Assembly: GCF_900105045.1 (NCBI RefSeq)
Contig: NZ_LT629739.1
Coordinates: forward strand, 806,001 to 870,000
DNA length: 64,000 bases
Direction: 5' to 3'
Source: Brevibacterium picturae
GTDB lineage: Bacteria > Actinomycetota > Actinomycetes > Actinomycetales > Brevibacteriaceae
Both the position numbers and the translations under genes were made by a program. Shown here one piece after another: positions 24,919-33,759 of this stretch (positions are counted from its first letter, which is position 1; the number at the start of each line of letters is the position of its first letter). The notes beneath the pieces were generated by a model. It saw nothing but the letters and a program-made list of their open reading frames with translations, was not told the origin of the DNA and ran no database searches.

Positions 24919-27780
24919 TCAGCCGCGTTGGACGCCTTCGGTGTTGCGGAGGAGTCCTTCACGGCCATCAGAATCGCGGACCTTGAACCACGAGCCGTTG
25001 TCCTCGAGGCCGAGGAACCAGTCGCCGGGGTAGATCGTGAACACCGGCATTCCGGTCGTCGGGTCCACAGCTTCGCGCGGTTCCGGAACAGCGAACCAGA
25101 ACGCCTGGATGACATTCTGGCTGGCGCCGCGATTGGATCCGTCCTGATCGGCGTCGTTCCGGCTCTCATCCGACCGGTCCTCGCGATCATCCGGGCCACC
25201 GCCCGGCTGAACCGCGCTCTGGACGACGGTCTCCTCGTCGTCAATCGCGGAGGAATCTGACGAAATGTTTGACGAGGCGTTGGACGAGGCGTTGGCGGCT
25301 CCGAAGCGTGGAGCCGAAGGCGCATTCTCGGCGCTGTCTCCACCGCGGCCACTCGCCTCTCCGGTTTCCGAGCCGCTGGTGCCATAGCCGGCCACCGGCA
25401 CATACTGTGTCGGTTCGTCAGCTTCCGGGTGAATAGGACTCTGCGAACCGGGTGCTGCGCCACCGGATTCTGCAGTGCCGCGTGTGGTTGCGGCGGGACC
25501 GTTGACGACGGTGGCTTCGTCAGCCGCTCCCCCAGCAGGGGGTCCGGCAATCTGAGCGTCGGTCCCACGATCGCCGGCGGAGGTCGAGCTTCCCTCGGTG
25601 CGTTCGACATTCGCCGAATCATCCGAGTCGGATGTGTCGACTGGCTCTCCCGAGTTGGTTGAGGCTGCCGCATCGGCTGAATCGGCCGCATCGGCTGAGT
25701 CGCTTTCCGGCTTGAGCGCAACTCCCTCGGAGGCACGAATGTTGGCCTCCGAGTCATGAGCATTGACCTTGGTGGCCAACGAGCTGCTCTCCGCAGGAGA
25801 TGCGGAGTCGTCGTCTGTCAGCGCTGGGGAGCCATCCGGCGTCGACGTCGCAGTCACGTCCGAGTCATTCTCCGTACGGCCCGCACGATCATCGCCATCT
25901 GCGGTGCGGTCGGCATGACTGTCAGCTGCTCCTGATTCGGTGTCTGAATCGGGAGCCGCATGGCGCCCACGACGGCGTTCGGATTCCGAGTTCGCTGAGG
26001 CGACTCCGGCAGCTGCCGCACCGACGCCGACAGCGCCGGCACCTGCGACCGCTGCGGTCATGCCCGCTCCAGAAGAGTCCTCGTTCTCGCTGTCGGAATT
26101 CGACTCGGCGGCGCTCTGGCTGTCCTCGGCGGGGCCGCTCGAGTCGCTCGAATCGCTCAAGTTGTCGGCGCTTGAGCTGTCGGTACTTGAGCTGTCGGCA
26201 GGCACCGGAGCCTGGACTGCTGTCTCACCGTCGTTGCTCCAGGGCGATTCTTCCCGGTGAGCGCCGAAGCCGAAGGTCTGCGTCGGTTCACTCTGCGTGT
26301 GCTGGGGCTCCTGTGAGTGCTGAGCGCCGAGGTAGGTCTGGCCTGATCCTGTGCTCTGCACCGACTGATCCGCAGAATCTTCAGCAGCCGTTGCGGAATC
26401 GAATGAAGTTTCCTGTGCCTGCTGCTCAGGTGGAGCATACGGATTGTTCTGCTCGGCGCCGATGGGCTGACCGAACTGGGCCTGCCCATCTGGTTGTCCC
26501 GGTCCGCCGAACTGGTTTGACCCGCCGAACTGGTCTTGCCCGTCGGGCTGACCATTCTGGACCGGTGCAGCGAACTGACCACCCGGCGCCGACTGTCCCG
26601 GCACAGCAAACTGCCCCGGCTGACTGGGCTGAGCCTGCTGTCCTGGCTGTCCTGGCTGTCCTGGCTGAGCCTGCTGACTTGGCTGCCCGAACTGGCCTGG
26701 GCCTCCGGGCTGTCCCGGGTGGCCGGGCGCTCCTGGCTGCCCCTGTGAACCGATCGGTCCGTTGGGCTGACTTCCGTAGGGTGCGCCGAATCCGCCTGGG
26801 CCGTTGTGGGCGCCCGGCATATTCGCCACAGGCGCGGGGTGCGGTGAGCGTTTGGTCACGGGGCGTGCCTTCGGGTGTGCGGCAACCCCGTCGCGAACCG
26901 CGAATTCTTTGCCGAAGAAGGGAATCATCGTGAATACGCCTGCGAAGAAGGCGATCAGCGCCGCAAGGAAGGCGAGGTATGCTCCGATGTGCCAGTACTG
27001 GACAGAGGTCAGCAGGTGCACGAACGCGAAGGTGAACGATGCACCGGACAGAACCGAGATCGCCTGATCGAGGCTGAGCGAACCGACCTTGAGCCGCCCG
27101 TTGCCGAACTTGCCGACGAACACTGCCGCCACGATCAGCCAGATTCCGAACACGTCGAATGTCAGGGTGCCCATGGCGTCGATGGTCCAATGCCACAGCG
27201 ACCATGAGATGAACCCATCAGTCTTAAACGGCACGAAGAGGACGAACAGCGAAAGGAATCCCGCGAAAAGCAGGAACAGATCGCGCAGTGTCAGCGGACC
27301 GAGAAGCCCTGGTCCTGTACGGGGGCTCTTCGGCGCGACCGGACCAGCGGAACCGAACTGTCCCGGGGCCGCGCCCTGCGGACCGGGACCAGAACCATAT
27401 GGACCAGGACCTGCCGAACCATTTGGGCCAGGTGCAGAACCATACGGTCCTGGCGCTGAACCATACGGGCCAGGACCGGGAGCGGAGCCATAAGGAGCCG
27501 ACCCTGCCTGCTGTGGACCGGGTCCGGAACCGTAAGGACCGGGGCCGGAACCGTAAGGACCGGGAGCAGAACCATAGGGGCCGGGGTCTGCCGAACCGAC
27601 AGGGCCGCCGTACCCACCGGGCCCGGATGTTTGCGACTCGGGTCCCGCGCCGAAAGCAGGCCCAGGTCCGTTGGCCGGCCCCTGGCCGAACTGCGGTTGG
27701 CTGCTCGGCCCAGGATTCTGCGCGTGCTGATCATGCCACTGCTGTGGTCCTGATCCAGTTGGGTGCTGCGGCGAACTCAT
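24919..27780 (-). CDS. Giant low-complexity membrane protein with C-terminal SH3-like domain
   Basis: A 953-residue protein. Residues 1-160 are Gly/Pro/Tyr-rich with about ten PYGS-GPGP-type repeats. Residues about 165-290 hold four membrane segments in a DUF-like core, then a second Gln/Pro/Gly repeat zone (QPGQPGQ units), then about 450 residues of acidic Ser/Ala/Asp-rich disorder. The last 60 residues form an SH3b-like fold (FWFAVPEPREAVD, TIYPGDWFLGLEDNGSWFKV, GREGLL). The ATG has GGAG seven bases upstream. The conserved four-helix core with proline-rich N-terminus resembles actinobacterial DUF5336/antigen-34-kDa-like proteins, but I am not certain. Not in the tad operon; a terminator separates them. 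Confidence 0.75.
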   Translation of the reverse strand: MSSPQHPTGSGPQQWHDQHAQNPGPSSQPQFGQGPANGPGPAFGAGPESQTSGPGGYGGPVGSADPGPYGSAPGPYGSGPGPYGSGPGPQQAGSAPYGSAPGPGPYGSAPGPYGSAPGPNGSAGPGPYGSGPGPQGAAPGQFGSAGPVAPKSPRTGPGLLGPLTLRDLFLLFAGFLSLFVLFVPFKTDGFISWSLWHWTIDAMGTLTFDVFGIWLIVAAVFVGKFGNGRLKVGSLSLDQAISVLSGASFTFAFVHLLTSVQYWHIGAYLAFLAALIAFFAGVFTMIPFFGKEFAVRDGVAAHPKARPVTKRSPHPAPVANMPGAHNGPGGFGAPYGSQPNGPIGSQGQPGAPGHPGQPGGPGQFGQPSQQAQPGQPGQPGQQAQPSQPGQFAVPGQSAPGGQFAAPVQNGQPDGQDQFGGSNQFGGPGQPDGQAQFGQPIGAEQNNPYAPPEQQAQETSFDSATAAEDSADQSVQSTGSGQTYLGAQHSQEPQHTQSEPTQTFGFGAHREESPWSNDGETAVQAPVPADSSSTDSSSADNLSDSSDSSGPAEDSQSAAESNSDSENEDSSGAGMTAAVAGAGAVGVGAAAAGVASANSESERRRGRHAAPDSDTESGAADSHADRTADGDDRAGRTENDSDVTATSTPDGSPALTDDDSASPAESSSLATKVNAHDSEANIRASEGVALKPESDSADAADSADAAASTNSGEPVDTSDSDDSANVERTEGSSTSAGDRGTDAQIAGPPAGGAADEATVVNGPAATTRGTAESGGAAPGSQSPIHPEADEPTQYVPVAGYGTSGSETGEASGRGGDSAENAPSAPRFGAANASSNASSNISSDSSAIDDEETVVQSAVQPGGGPDDREDRSDESRNDADQDGSNRGASQNVIQAFWFAVPEPREAVDPTTGMPVFTIYPGDWFLGLEDNGSWFKVRDSDGREGLLRNTEGVQRG

Positions 27781-28106
27781 CGCTTACTCCAGTCGCTCGT
27801 GGGGACAGGGTCGTCAAACTTCATGTGTCTGTCTGGTTTCCATCCTGACAGACTCCGACCCCATCCTTGCAGAACAGGACCCCCTGTGCACTCCTTCTGT
27901 GCCGCCTGTCAGGTGCGGGCAAATCGGCAAATGGGCCCGCCTCAGGTTTCGCCCGGCCCGTAGAGTGTGTCTCATAGCACAGCATTATGGCGATTGCTAC
28001 CCCCGGAAACCACCGTTCATCGAACGGACGACGGTGCCCCAGGGCCCCATCGCGGGTATACAGTGCAACTAGAATTTTCGATCCACCAAAGAAGCCGGAG
28101 GGAAAA
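27781..28106. promoter_or_regulatory. Divergent regulatory region, acs and the giant membrane protein
   Basis: This 326-base spacer separates two divergent starts and holds no convincing gene. It contains the TGTG-N8-CACA site listed separately and, near acs, TATACA and TAGAAT boxes (about 28057-28075) that could be -10 elements. I see no riboswitch-like structure. Confidence 0.5.
27966..27981 (+). promoter_or_regulatory. Candidate Crp/GlxR binding site upstream of acs
   Basis: TGTGTCTCATAGCACA matches the palindromic core TGTG-N8-CACA of CRP-family cAMP receptor sites (ideal TGTGA-N6-TCACA). It lies 126 bases before the acs start. A Crp-family regulator is encoded at 37222-37899. In corynebacteria GlxR controls acetate genes, so this is a reasonable but untested link. 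Confidence 0.5.
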
Positions 28107-30044
28107 ATGACCGACAGCACTGAAGAACACATCGAGGTCTATGCTCCACCAGTGGAGTTCGCCGCTGCCGCCAACGTCACGGCCGACGAATACGAGCGTG
28201 CAGATGCCGACTACCTGAGCTTCTGGGCCGAGCAGTCTCGCGAACTCGTCGATTGGAAGGAAGACTTCGGCGAAGTTCTCGACTGGACCAACCCCCCGTT
28301 CGCGAAATGGTTCATCGGCGGCAAGCTCAACGTCGCCTACAACTGCCTCGACCGCCACGTCATCGCCGGCAATGGTGATCGTGTGGCCATCAACTTCGAA
28401 GGTGAGCCCGGCGACTCCCGCACCTTCACTTATGCGGAGCTGCTCGCCGAGGTATCCAGGGCCGCTAACACCCTGACCGACCTCGGGGTCAAGGCTGGGG
28501 ACCGTGTGGCGATCTACCTGCCCATGATTCCCGAAGCGATGATCTCGATGCTGGCCTGCGCCCGCCTGGGTGCGGCTCATTCGGTCGTCTTCGGCGGCTT
28601 CTCGGCCGACGCGTTGCGCTCACGCATCATCGATGCCGAAGCACGTGTGGTCATCACCGCAGATGGCAGCTACCGTCGCACCAAGGCCACGAGCCTCAAA
28701 CCGGCCGTCGACGAGGCGCTGTCTCACGGGGACACCCCTGTCGAGACCGTCCTCGTGGTCCGCCGTACCGGTCAGGACGTCGAAATGGTCGACGGCCGCG
28801 ACCAGTGGTGGGACGAGACCGTGGCGACCGCGAGCCCCGAGCACGAATGCGAATTCTTCGATTCCGAGAATCCGCTGTTCATCCTCTACACCTCGGGTAC
28901 GACGGGTAGGCCCAAGGGCATTCTGCATACCTCAGGCGGCTACCTCACCCAGGTGCTCTACTCGATGAAGACGGTGTTCGACGTCAAGCCGGATTCCGAT
29001 GTGTTCTGGTGCACGGCCGACGTCGGTTGGGTCACCGGACACTCCTACGTCACTTATGGTCCTTTGGCCGCAGGCGTCTCTCAGATCGTCTATGAGGGCA
29101 CACCCGACACACCCCACCAGGGCCGCTGGTGGGAGATCATCGAGAAGTACAAGGCAACGATCCTCTATGCCGCCCCGACTGCGATCCGCACGTGCATGAA
29201 GTGGGGTGAGGAGATTCCGGAGAAGTACGATCTCTCCAGCCTGCGTCTGCTCGGCAGTGTCGGCGAACCGATCAACCCGGAGGCTTGGCGTTGGTACCAC
29301 CGCGTCATCGGCGGTGAGCGTTGCCCCATCGTCGACACCTGGTGGCAGACAGAGACCGGCGCACATATGATTGCTCCGCTGCCCGGTGTGATGTCGACGA
29401 AGCCAGGCTCTTCGCAGCGTCCGATCCCCGGCATCTCCGTCGACGTCGTCGACGACGAGGGCAACAGCCCTGCCGGCCCCGAGGGTGGACTGCTCGTCAT
29501 TCGCCAGCCGTGGCCGTCCATGCTGCGCGGAATCTGGAAAGATCCCGAGCGCTTCAAGGAGACCTACTGGTCACGGTTCGAGAAGACCTACTTCGCCGGA
29601 GACGGTGCCAGGCGCGATGAGGACGGCGACATCTGGTTCCTCGGCCGCGTCGATGACGTAATGAACGTGTCCGGGCACCGACTGTCGACCACGGAGATCG
29701 AGTCGTCCTTGGTCGCTCACCCCTATGTCGCCGAGGCGGCCGTGGTCGGGGCAGCAGACGATACCTCTGGTCAGGCCGTCGTCGCCTTCGTCATCGTGGG
29801 CAACGATGTCGAAGACTCCCCGGAAATCTCCGAAGAGCTGCGCCAGCACGTCGGCAAGGACATCGGACCGATCGCGAAGCCGAAGAAGGTCCACATCGTG
29901 TCCGAGTTGCCGAAGACCCGTTCGGGCAAGATCATGCGTCGCCTGCTGAAGGATGTCGCCGAACATCGCAAGGTGGGAGACTCCTCGACCTTGGCCGACT
30001 CGTCTGTCATGGACCTCATCGAGGAATCGGTGGCGAAGTCCTGA
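28107..30044 (+). CDS. acsA: Acetyl-CoA synthetase (AMP-forming)
   Basis: A 645-residue enzyme making acetyl-CoA from acetate, ATP and CoA. The start is the ATG after GGAGGG; an in-frame ATG 120 bases upstream lacks a ribosome site. Adenylate-forming motifs are present: YTSGTTGRPKGILH (P-loop-like), W-x-TADVGWVTGHSY, DTWWQTETG, and FLGRVDDVMNVSGHRLSTTEIE. The C-terminal PKTRSGKIMRR contains K608, the Lys needed for adenylation and the target of reversible acetylation in this family. A sirtuin gene occurs at 61955-62884, a potential deacetylase. A strong terminator follows. Confidence 0.97.
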   Translation: MTDSTEEHIEVYAPPVEFAAAANVTADEYERADADYLSFWAEQSRELVDWKEDFGEVLDWTNPPFAKWFIGGKLNVAYNCLDRHVIAGNGDRVAINFEGEPGDSRTFTYAELLAEVSRAANTLTDLGVKAGDRVAIYLPMIPEAMISMLACARLGAAHSVVFGGFSADALRSRIIDAEARVVITADGSYRRTKATSLKPAVDEALSHGDTPVETVLVVRRTGQDVEMVDGRDQWWDETVATASPEHECEFFDSENPLFILYTSGTTGRPKGILHTSGGYLTQVLYSMKTVFDVKPDSDVFWCTADVGWVTGHSYVTYGPLAAGVSQIVYEGTPDTPHQGRWWEIIEKYKATILYAAPTAIRTCMKWGEEIPEKYDLSSLRLLGSVGEPINPEAWRWYHRVIGGERCPIVDTWWQTETGAHMIAPLPGVMSTKPGSSQRPIPGISVDVVDDEGNSPAGPEGGLLVIRQPWPSMLRGIWKDPERFKETYWSRFEKTYFAGDGARRDEDGDIWFLGRVDDVMNVSGHRLSTTEIESSLVAHPYVAEAAVVGAADDTSGQAVVAFVIVGNDVEDSPEISEELRQHVGKDIGPIAKPKKVHIVSELPKTRSGKIMRRLLKDVAEHRKVGDSSTLADSSVMDLIEESVAKS

Positions 30045-30059
30045 TCTCGCGCTGAGATG

Positions 30060-30125
30060 AACCCGCCGGTGGGAACGGATGCTCGCAGAGAGCTGTTCGA
30101 GATTCATCCGGCGGGTTTTTCTCGT
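30060..30125 (+). terminator. Terminator of acsA
   Basis: Ten-bp arms AACCCGCCGG/CCGGCGGGTT with a long internal loop are followed by TTTTTCTCGTTTT, 15 bases after the acs stop. Confidence 0.85.
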
Positions 30126-30211
30126 TTTATTGCCCGTTCTTCTTTGGCCACCGGCCGCGTTCAGACTACTCTTAAGAAAGATTGTCCAAGTTTTTGTCGA
30201 TAGGAGCACTC

Positions 30212-30619
30212 ATGGCTGAGAGGTCGATCAGCGAACTGATCAAAGGCATCGGCGACGATTCCAAAGCGATCGCCGAGGAGGAAATTGCACTGGCCAAGGC
30301 TGAGGCCACAGCCGGTGCGAAGAACTTGGGCATCGGTTCGGCGCTTGCCGTCGTAGCCCTGTTCTTCCTGTTCTTGTCGTCGTTCATGGTGATTTTCGCT
30401 GGGGCCGCCGCATTCCACGAAGGTCTGGGATGGCCGTGGTGGGGCAGCTTCCTCATCGTCTTCGGCATCCTCGCGGTGTTGGCGACCATCCTCGTCCTCA
30501 TTGCCCTGCCGCTGTTCAAGAAGGGCAATCCCGTTCCGGGCACTGCGATCGATTCGGCCAAATCCCTGGTCGCTGCGGTCAAGCGTGCGGTGAAGAACCC
30601 GTCGGGACCTCGGTACTGA
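30212..30619 (+). CDS. Phage-holin-superfamily membrane protein (DUF1469)
   Basis: A 135-residue protein starting at the ATG with AGGAG six bases upstream (an in-frame ATG at 30182 is too close to the previous terminator and has no site). The N-terminal 45 residues are an amphipathic, Lys/Glu/Ala-rich helix (ELIKGIGDDSKAIAEEEIALAKAE), followed by two long membrane helices (about 48-75 and 83-110) and a basic tail. This is the PF07332 pattern. The family is widespread in actinobacteria, often next to acs as in Rv3669, without a settled function. Confidence 0.82.
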   Translation: MAERSISELIKGIGDDSKAIAEEEIALAKAEATAGAKNLGIGSALAVVALFFLFLSSFMVIFAGAAAFHEGLGWPWWGSFLIVFGILAVLATILVLIALPLFKKGNPVPGTAIDSAKSLVAAVKRAVKNPSGPRY

Positions 30620-30703
30620 GAGACCTCGCAACAAAGAACAGCAGAATAGCTCCACACATCGGTGGCGTCGGGCTCGGCCCGGCGCCACCGGCGCATTCAC
30701 CCG

Positions 30704-31705
30704 TCAGCGACGCTTAGCGACCCGTTCTTTGGCCTCACGAAGAACCTGACGCTCACGCTTGCGCGCCTCCGCGAGAACCTTCTGAGCCTGCTTCACCGCC
30801 TTCTGCGCTTCGCGATATTTCTTATCGGCAACAACGTCTGGATCCTCGTCGCCGATGCCCTGCGGTGTGTCCGTCGCAGCGTCATCCGGCTCTTCCTCTT
30901 CGCCGGACCAGCCTTCGGCTTGAGCGCTCCCCGAATCATCGACATTGACTCGCTCACGTTCACGACCGACCCGCTCGATGTACTCGGTCAGCCCGTCCAG
31001 TCCTCGATCGAGCCCGAAGACGAACGGGTCGAACTCCGAGGTGAACACCCCCGCGTCTATAGCCCGACGCAGGAACGGGTAACCATCGTCCGTGATGACG
31101 GCATCATAGAGCTGAGATTCTCGCTCGGAGACCTCATCGGCATTCAGCCCGCTGGCTCGTCCCTGTTGCTGGTAGCCGGCAAGGATGGAACCGTGCCAAC
31201 GGGCAGCCCCGGTGACCAGCAGGGATGCGGCTATTCGCTCATCCTGTGTCAGTGACGTCGTTGACAGCGCTTCCAGGCCGGCATCAAGCCATGCCGAGCT
31301 GTTCGGGGTGATCGGGCTGCCCATGATCGGCATCGCCAGGAGCCACGGCTTGCGGCGGTAAATCGTCGTCTGAGCTTCGTACAGTTCTTTGAGCCGCACC
31401 CGCCACGCTGTGTTTTCCTCTTCACTCTCGGGCGGCAGCCCCGTGGCCTCCTCCTGCATCAGCAGCAGCAGATCATCCTTGGCACTGACATACCGGTACA
31501 GCGACATCGGAGTGTATCCGAGACGTTTGGCGACGGCCGACATGGAAACTGCACCGAGTCCCTCATAGTCAGCGATCTCGATCGCAGCATCGACGATCTT
31601 CTCGACACTCATCTCCCGCTTGGGACCACGCTGCGGTGTTGCGGCAACGCCCCACGCCAAGGCGATCCCCCGCGGCAGCTGCTCGATCGGTTCTTCAGAA
31701 GTCAT
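30704..31705 (-). CDS. TetR-family regulator with long charged C-terminal tail
   Basis: A 333-residue protein. Residues 30-80 form the TetR helix-turn-helix: IVDAAIEIADYEGLGAVSMSAVAKRLGYTPMSLYRYVSAKDDLL. Residues 90-240 are a TetR_C_11-type ligand domain. The extra 90 residues begin with a run of acidic residues and end in a Lys/Arg/Ala/Glu-rich coiled segment, absent from usual 200-230 residue relatives. It is divergent from a DrrAB-like ABC exporter, so it most likely represses that pair and its own gene and responds to a transported drug. The ligand is unknown. Confidence 0.88.
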   Translation of the reverse strand: MTSEEPIEQLPRGIALAWGVAATPQRGPKREMSVEKIVDAAIEIADYEGLGAVSMSAVAKRLGYTPMSLYRYVSAKDDLLLLMQEEATGLPPESEEENTAWRVRLKELYEAQTTIYRRKPWLLAMPIMGSPITPNSSAWLDAGLEALSTTSLTQDERIAASLLVTGAARWHGSILAGYQQQGRASGLNADEVSERESQLYDAVITDDGYPFLRRAIDAGVFTSEFDPFVFGLDRGLDGLTEYIERVGRERERVNVDDSGSAQAEGWSGEEEEPDDAATDTPQGIGDEDPDVVADKKYREAQKAVKQAQKVLAEARKRERQVLREAKERVAKRR

Positions 31706-31828
31706 TTCCTCAGCTTATATTGTGTACGACATATATTGCGTGTTACTGTCCTATACAGTTTCATGCATACACAGTAACTTCGCTTCACGAACAGCACAAT
31801 TCACGAACAGCACGAACAGGAAGATGAC
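31706..31828. promoter_or_regulatory. Divergent promoter with candidate TetR operators
   Basis: AT-rich spacer between the TetR gene and the ABC exporter. It holds an exact 8-base inverted repeat GTTACTGT (31742-31749) / ACAGTAAC (31771-31778) and an imperfect palindrome centred on GTAC at 31724-31727 flanked by TATAT/ATATA (31716-31735). Either could be the repressor site. Confidence 0.5.
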
Positions 31829-32782
31829 ATGGATTCCACGGACATAGGAACGACATCGGCTCTGACTCCCAGCACAGCTCGCCCAGTGGCAGCGAGCGAA
31901 GTCGATGGTCCCGCTATCTCCTTCACCGGGGTGTCGAAATCGTTCGGACGCAAGGCCGTTCTTCAGGACCTCGACCTCGGCGTGGACAAAGGCGAGGTGT
32001 TTGCACTGCTCGGCGCGAATGGAGCCGGCAAGACCACTGCCATCAATATCCTCACGACCCTGATGCAGGCGGATTCCGGGGCTGTGCGCATCATGGGGGT
32101 CGACGTTCGCGCTGATCCCGCCGAGGCGAAGCGTCGTTTCGCGGTGACGGGACAGTCCGCCGCTGTCGACACGTACCTTTCAACCGCGGAGAACCTTGTG
32201 CTCCTCGGCCGACTCTCCGGTCTTTCGCGCAGAGCCGCGAGGTCGCGGAGCGAAGAGCTTGCCTCTCGCCTCAGCTTGGACTCCTTCATGGGCAGTCGTG
32301 TAGGAGCACTGTCCGGAGGGATGCGACGCAGACTCGACCTCGCGCTCAGCCTCGTCGTACCGGTCGACGTGCTCATTCTCGATGAACCGACCACTGGTTT
32401 GGACACGCGATCGCGCCGCGAGCTGTGGGCCGAAGTGAGGCGACTCTCGGCCGAAGGAACGACCGTGTTCCTGACAACACAGTATCTGGACGAGGCCGAC
32501 GCGCTGGCCGCTCGAATCGGCTTGCTCGATCGGGGTCGCCTGGCCGGACTGGGAACGCCCGCACAGCTGAAGGCGCGGGTGGGAGAGGACACCGTCGCCG
32601 TCCACGATGAACTGGGATCGGTGGTGGCAGAAAAGCCGACGGACGGTACCGTGCGCGGAATCTCTGCCGCCCTGACCCCTCTGGCTGAGTCCTCCCCCAC
32701 GGCTGCCGTGTCCCTGCGCAGCCCGAGCCTCGACGACGTCTTCCTCGCCTTCACATCAGCCCAAGACAGCTCGGACGACTGA
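31829..32782 (+). CDS. ABC transporter ATP-binding protein, DrrA-like
   Basis: A 317-residue nucleotide-binding subunit. Walker A is GANGAGKTT (about 65-73), the signature is ALSGGMRRRLDLALSL, Walker B is VLILDEPTTGLD, and the switch region is TQYLDEADALAARIGLLDRGRL. The C-terminal 70 residues form the extension typical of DrrA/daunorubicin-resistance ATPases, which regulates coupling. The ATG follows AGGAAG. Together with the permease 74 bases downstream it forms an ABC-2 exporter for drugs or lipids, under the divergent TetR. Confidence 0.92.
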   Translation: MDSTDIGTTSALTPSTARPVAASEVDGPAISFTGVSKSFGRKAVLQDLDLGVDKGEVFALLGANGAGKTTAINILTTLMQADSGAVRIMGVDVRADPAEAKRRFAVTGQSAAVDTYLSTAENLVLLGRLSGLSRRAARSRSEELASRLSLDSFMGSRVGALSGGMRRRLDLALSLVVPVDVLILDEPTTGLDTRSRRELWAEVRRLSAEGTTVFLTTQYLDEADALAARIGLLDRGRLAGLGTPAQLKARVGEDTVAVHDELGSVVAEKPTDGTVRGISAALTPLAESSPTAAVSLRSPSLDDVFLAFTSAQDSSDD

Positions 32783-32856
32783 CGCTGTGCTCCTCGCTCC
32801 TCTGCCGGTGCACCCCCGTCGATAGCTCCTTGCTTCACCACTGAGATTGGACAACC

Positions 32857-33711
32857 ATGCCTGACCGCCGCCCCACCATTGCCAAAGATGACGTGCCGAC
32901 CGCCGGTTCGACAGCGCACGTCAGTCCAGGCCAGACCAGAACGCGAAATCGGGTGTCAAAGCCCAACGCCGAAGCCGCCCTCATCGGTCGCAGCCTGCGC
33001 CACGCGGTCCGCGATGTCGAATCGATGCTCATGGCGGTCGCGCTGCCGGTTCTCCTCATGCTCATGTTCACCTTCGTCTTCGGCGGAGCGCTCGATCCCA
33101 GCGGTGGCTACGTCAATTATGTGGTGCCGGGCATCGTGCTCACCTGCGCTGGCTTCGGTGCAGCGTCGACGTCGCTGTCAGTGGCGAATGACATGACGTC
33201 GGGATTCATCGACCGCCTGCGCACCATGCCGATGAGAGCATCTGCTTTGATCACCGGGCACGTGGTGGCGAGCCTTGTGAAGAACCTCTTCGCCACGGGA
33301 GTCGTCATAGCCGTCGCGGTTGCCATCGGCTTTCGCCCGACTGCCGATCTCGGCCAGTGGTTGTTGACCATCGGTCTCATCGCGTTCTACATCCTCGCGA
33401 TCACTTACCTTTTCGCGGCCATCGGCCTGGCGGCGAAGTCCGCCGAGTCAGCCAACGGATACGGTTTCATCCTGCTGTTCCTGCCGTACGTGTCCAGCGC
33501 CTTCGTGCCTGTCGAGACCATGCCCACGTGGCTGACCCTGTTTGCCGAGAACCAGCCGATCACTCCGATCATCGATGCTCTGCGCAGTCTGCTCATCGGC
33601 ACCGAAATGGGCGGTTCCGGGTTGCTGGCCGTCGGGTGGTGCGCGGTGATTCTTGTTCTCGCCGGTGTTTGGGCCGCACGCCTATTCAAGGCAAGGGTCG
33701 GACGTCGGTGA
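32857..33711 (+). CDS. ABC-2 type permease, DrrB-like
   Basis: A 284-residue membrane protein with about six helices starting near residue 55 after a hydrophilic N-terminus. The pattern VNYVVPGIVLTCAGFGAASTSLSVANDM-TSGFIDRLRTMPM near the middle and the PYVSSAFVPVETMPTWL motif are characteristic of ABC-2/DrrB permeases. It pairs with the upstream ATPase to export a hydrophobic compound. The next gene is convergent. Confidence 0.9.
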   Translation: MPDRRPTIAKDDVPTAGSTAHVSPGQTRTRNRVSKPNAEAALIGRSLRHAVRDVESMLMAVALPVLLMLMFTFVFGGALDPSGGYVNYVVPGIVLTCAGFGAASTSLSVANDMTSGFIDRLRTMPMRASALITGHVVASLVKNLFATGVVIAVAVAIGFRPTADLGQWLLTIGLIAFYILAITYLFAAIGLAAKSAESANGYGFILLFLPYVSSAFVPVETMPTWLTLFAENQPITPIIDALRSLLIGTEMGGSGLLAVGWCAVILVLAGVWAARLFKARVGRR

Positions 33712-33759
33712 CCTCGCTGCCGACACGGTGCCCAGGCGAGCTGCGGGCCGCCGGTGCCT

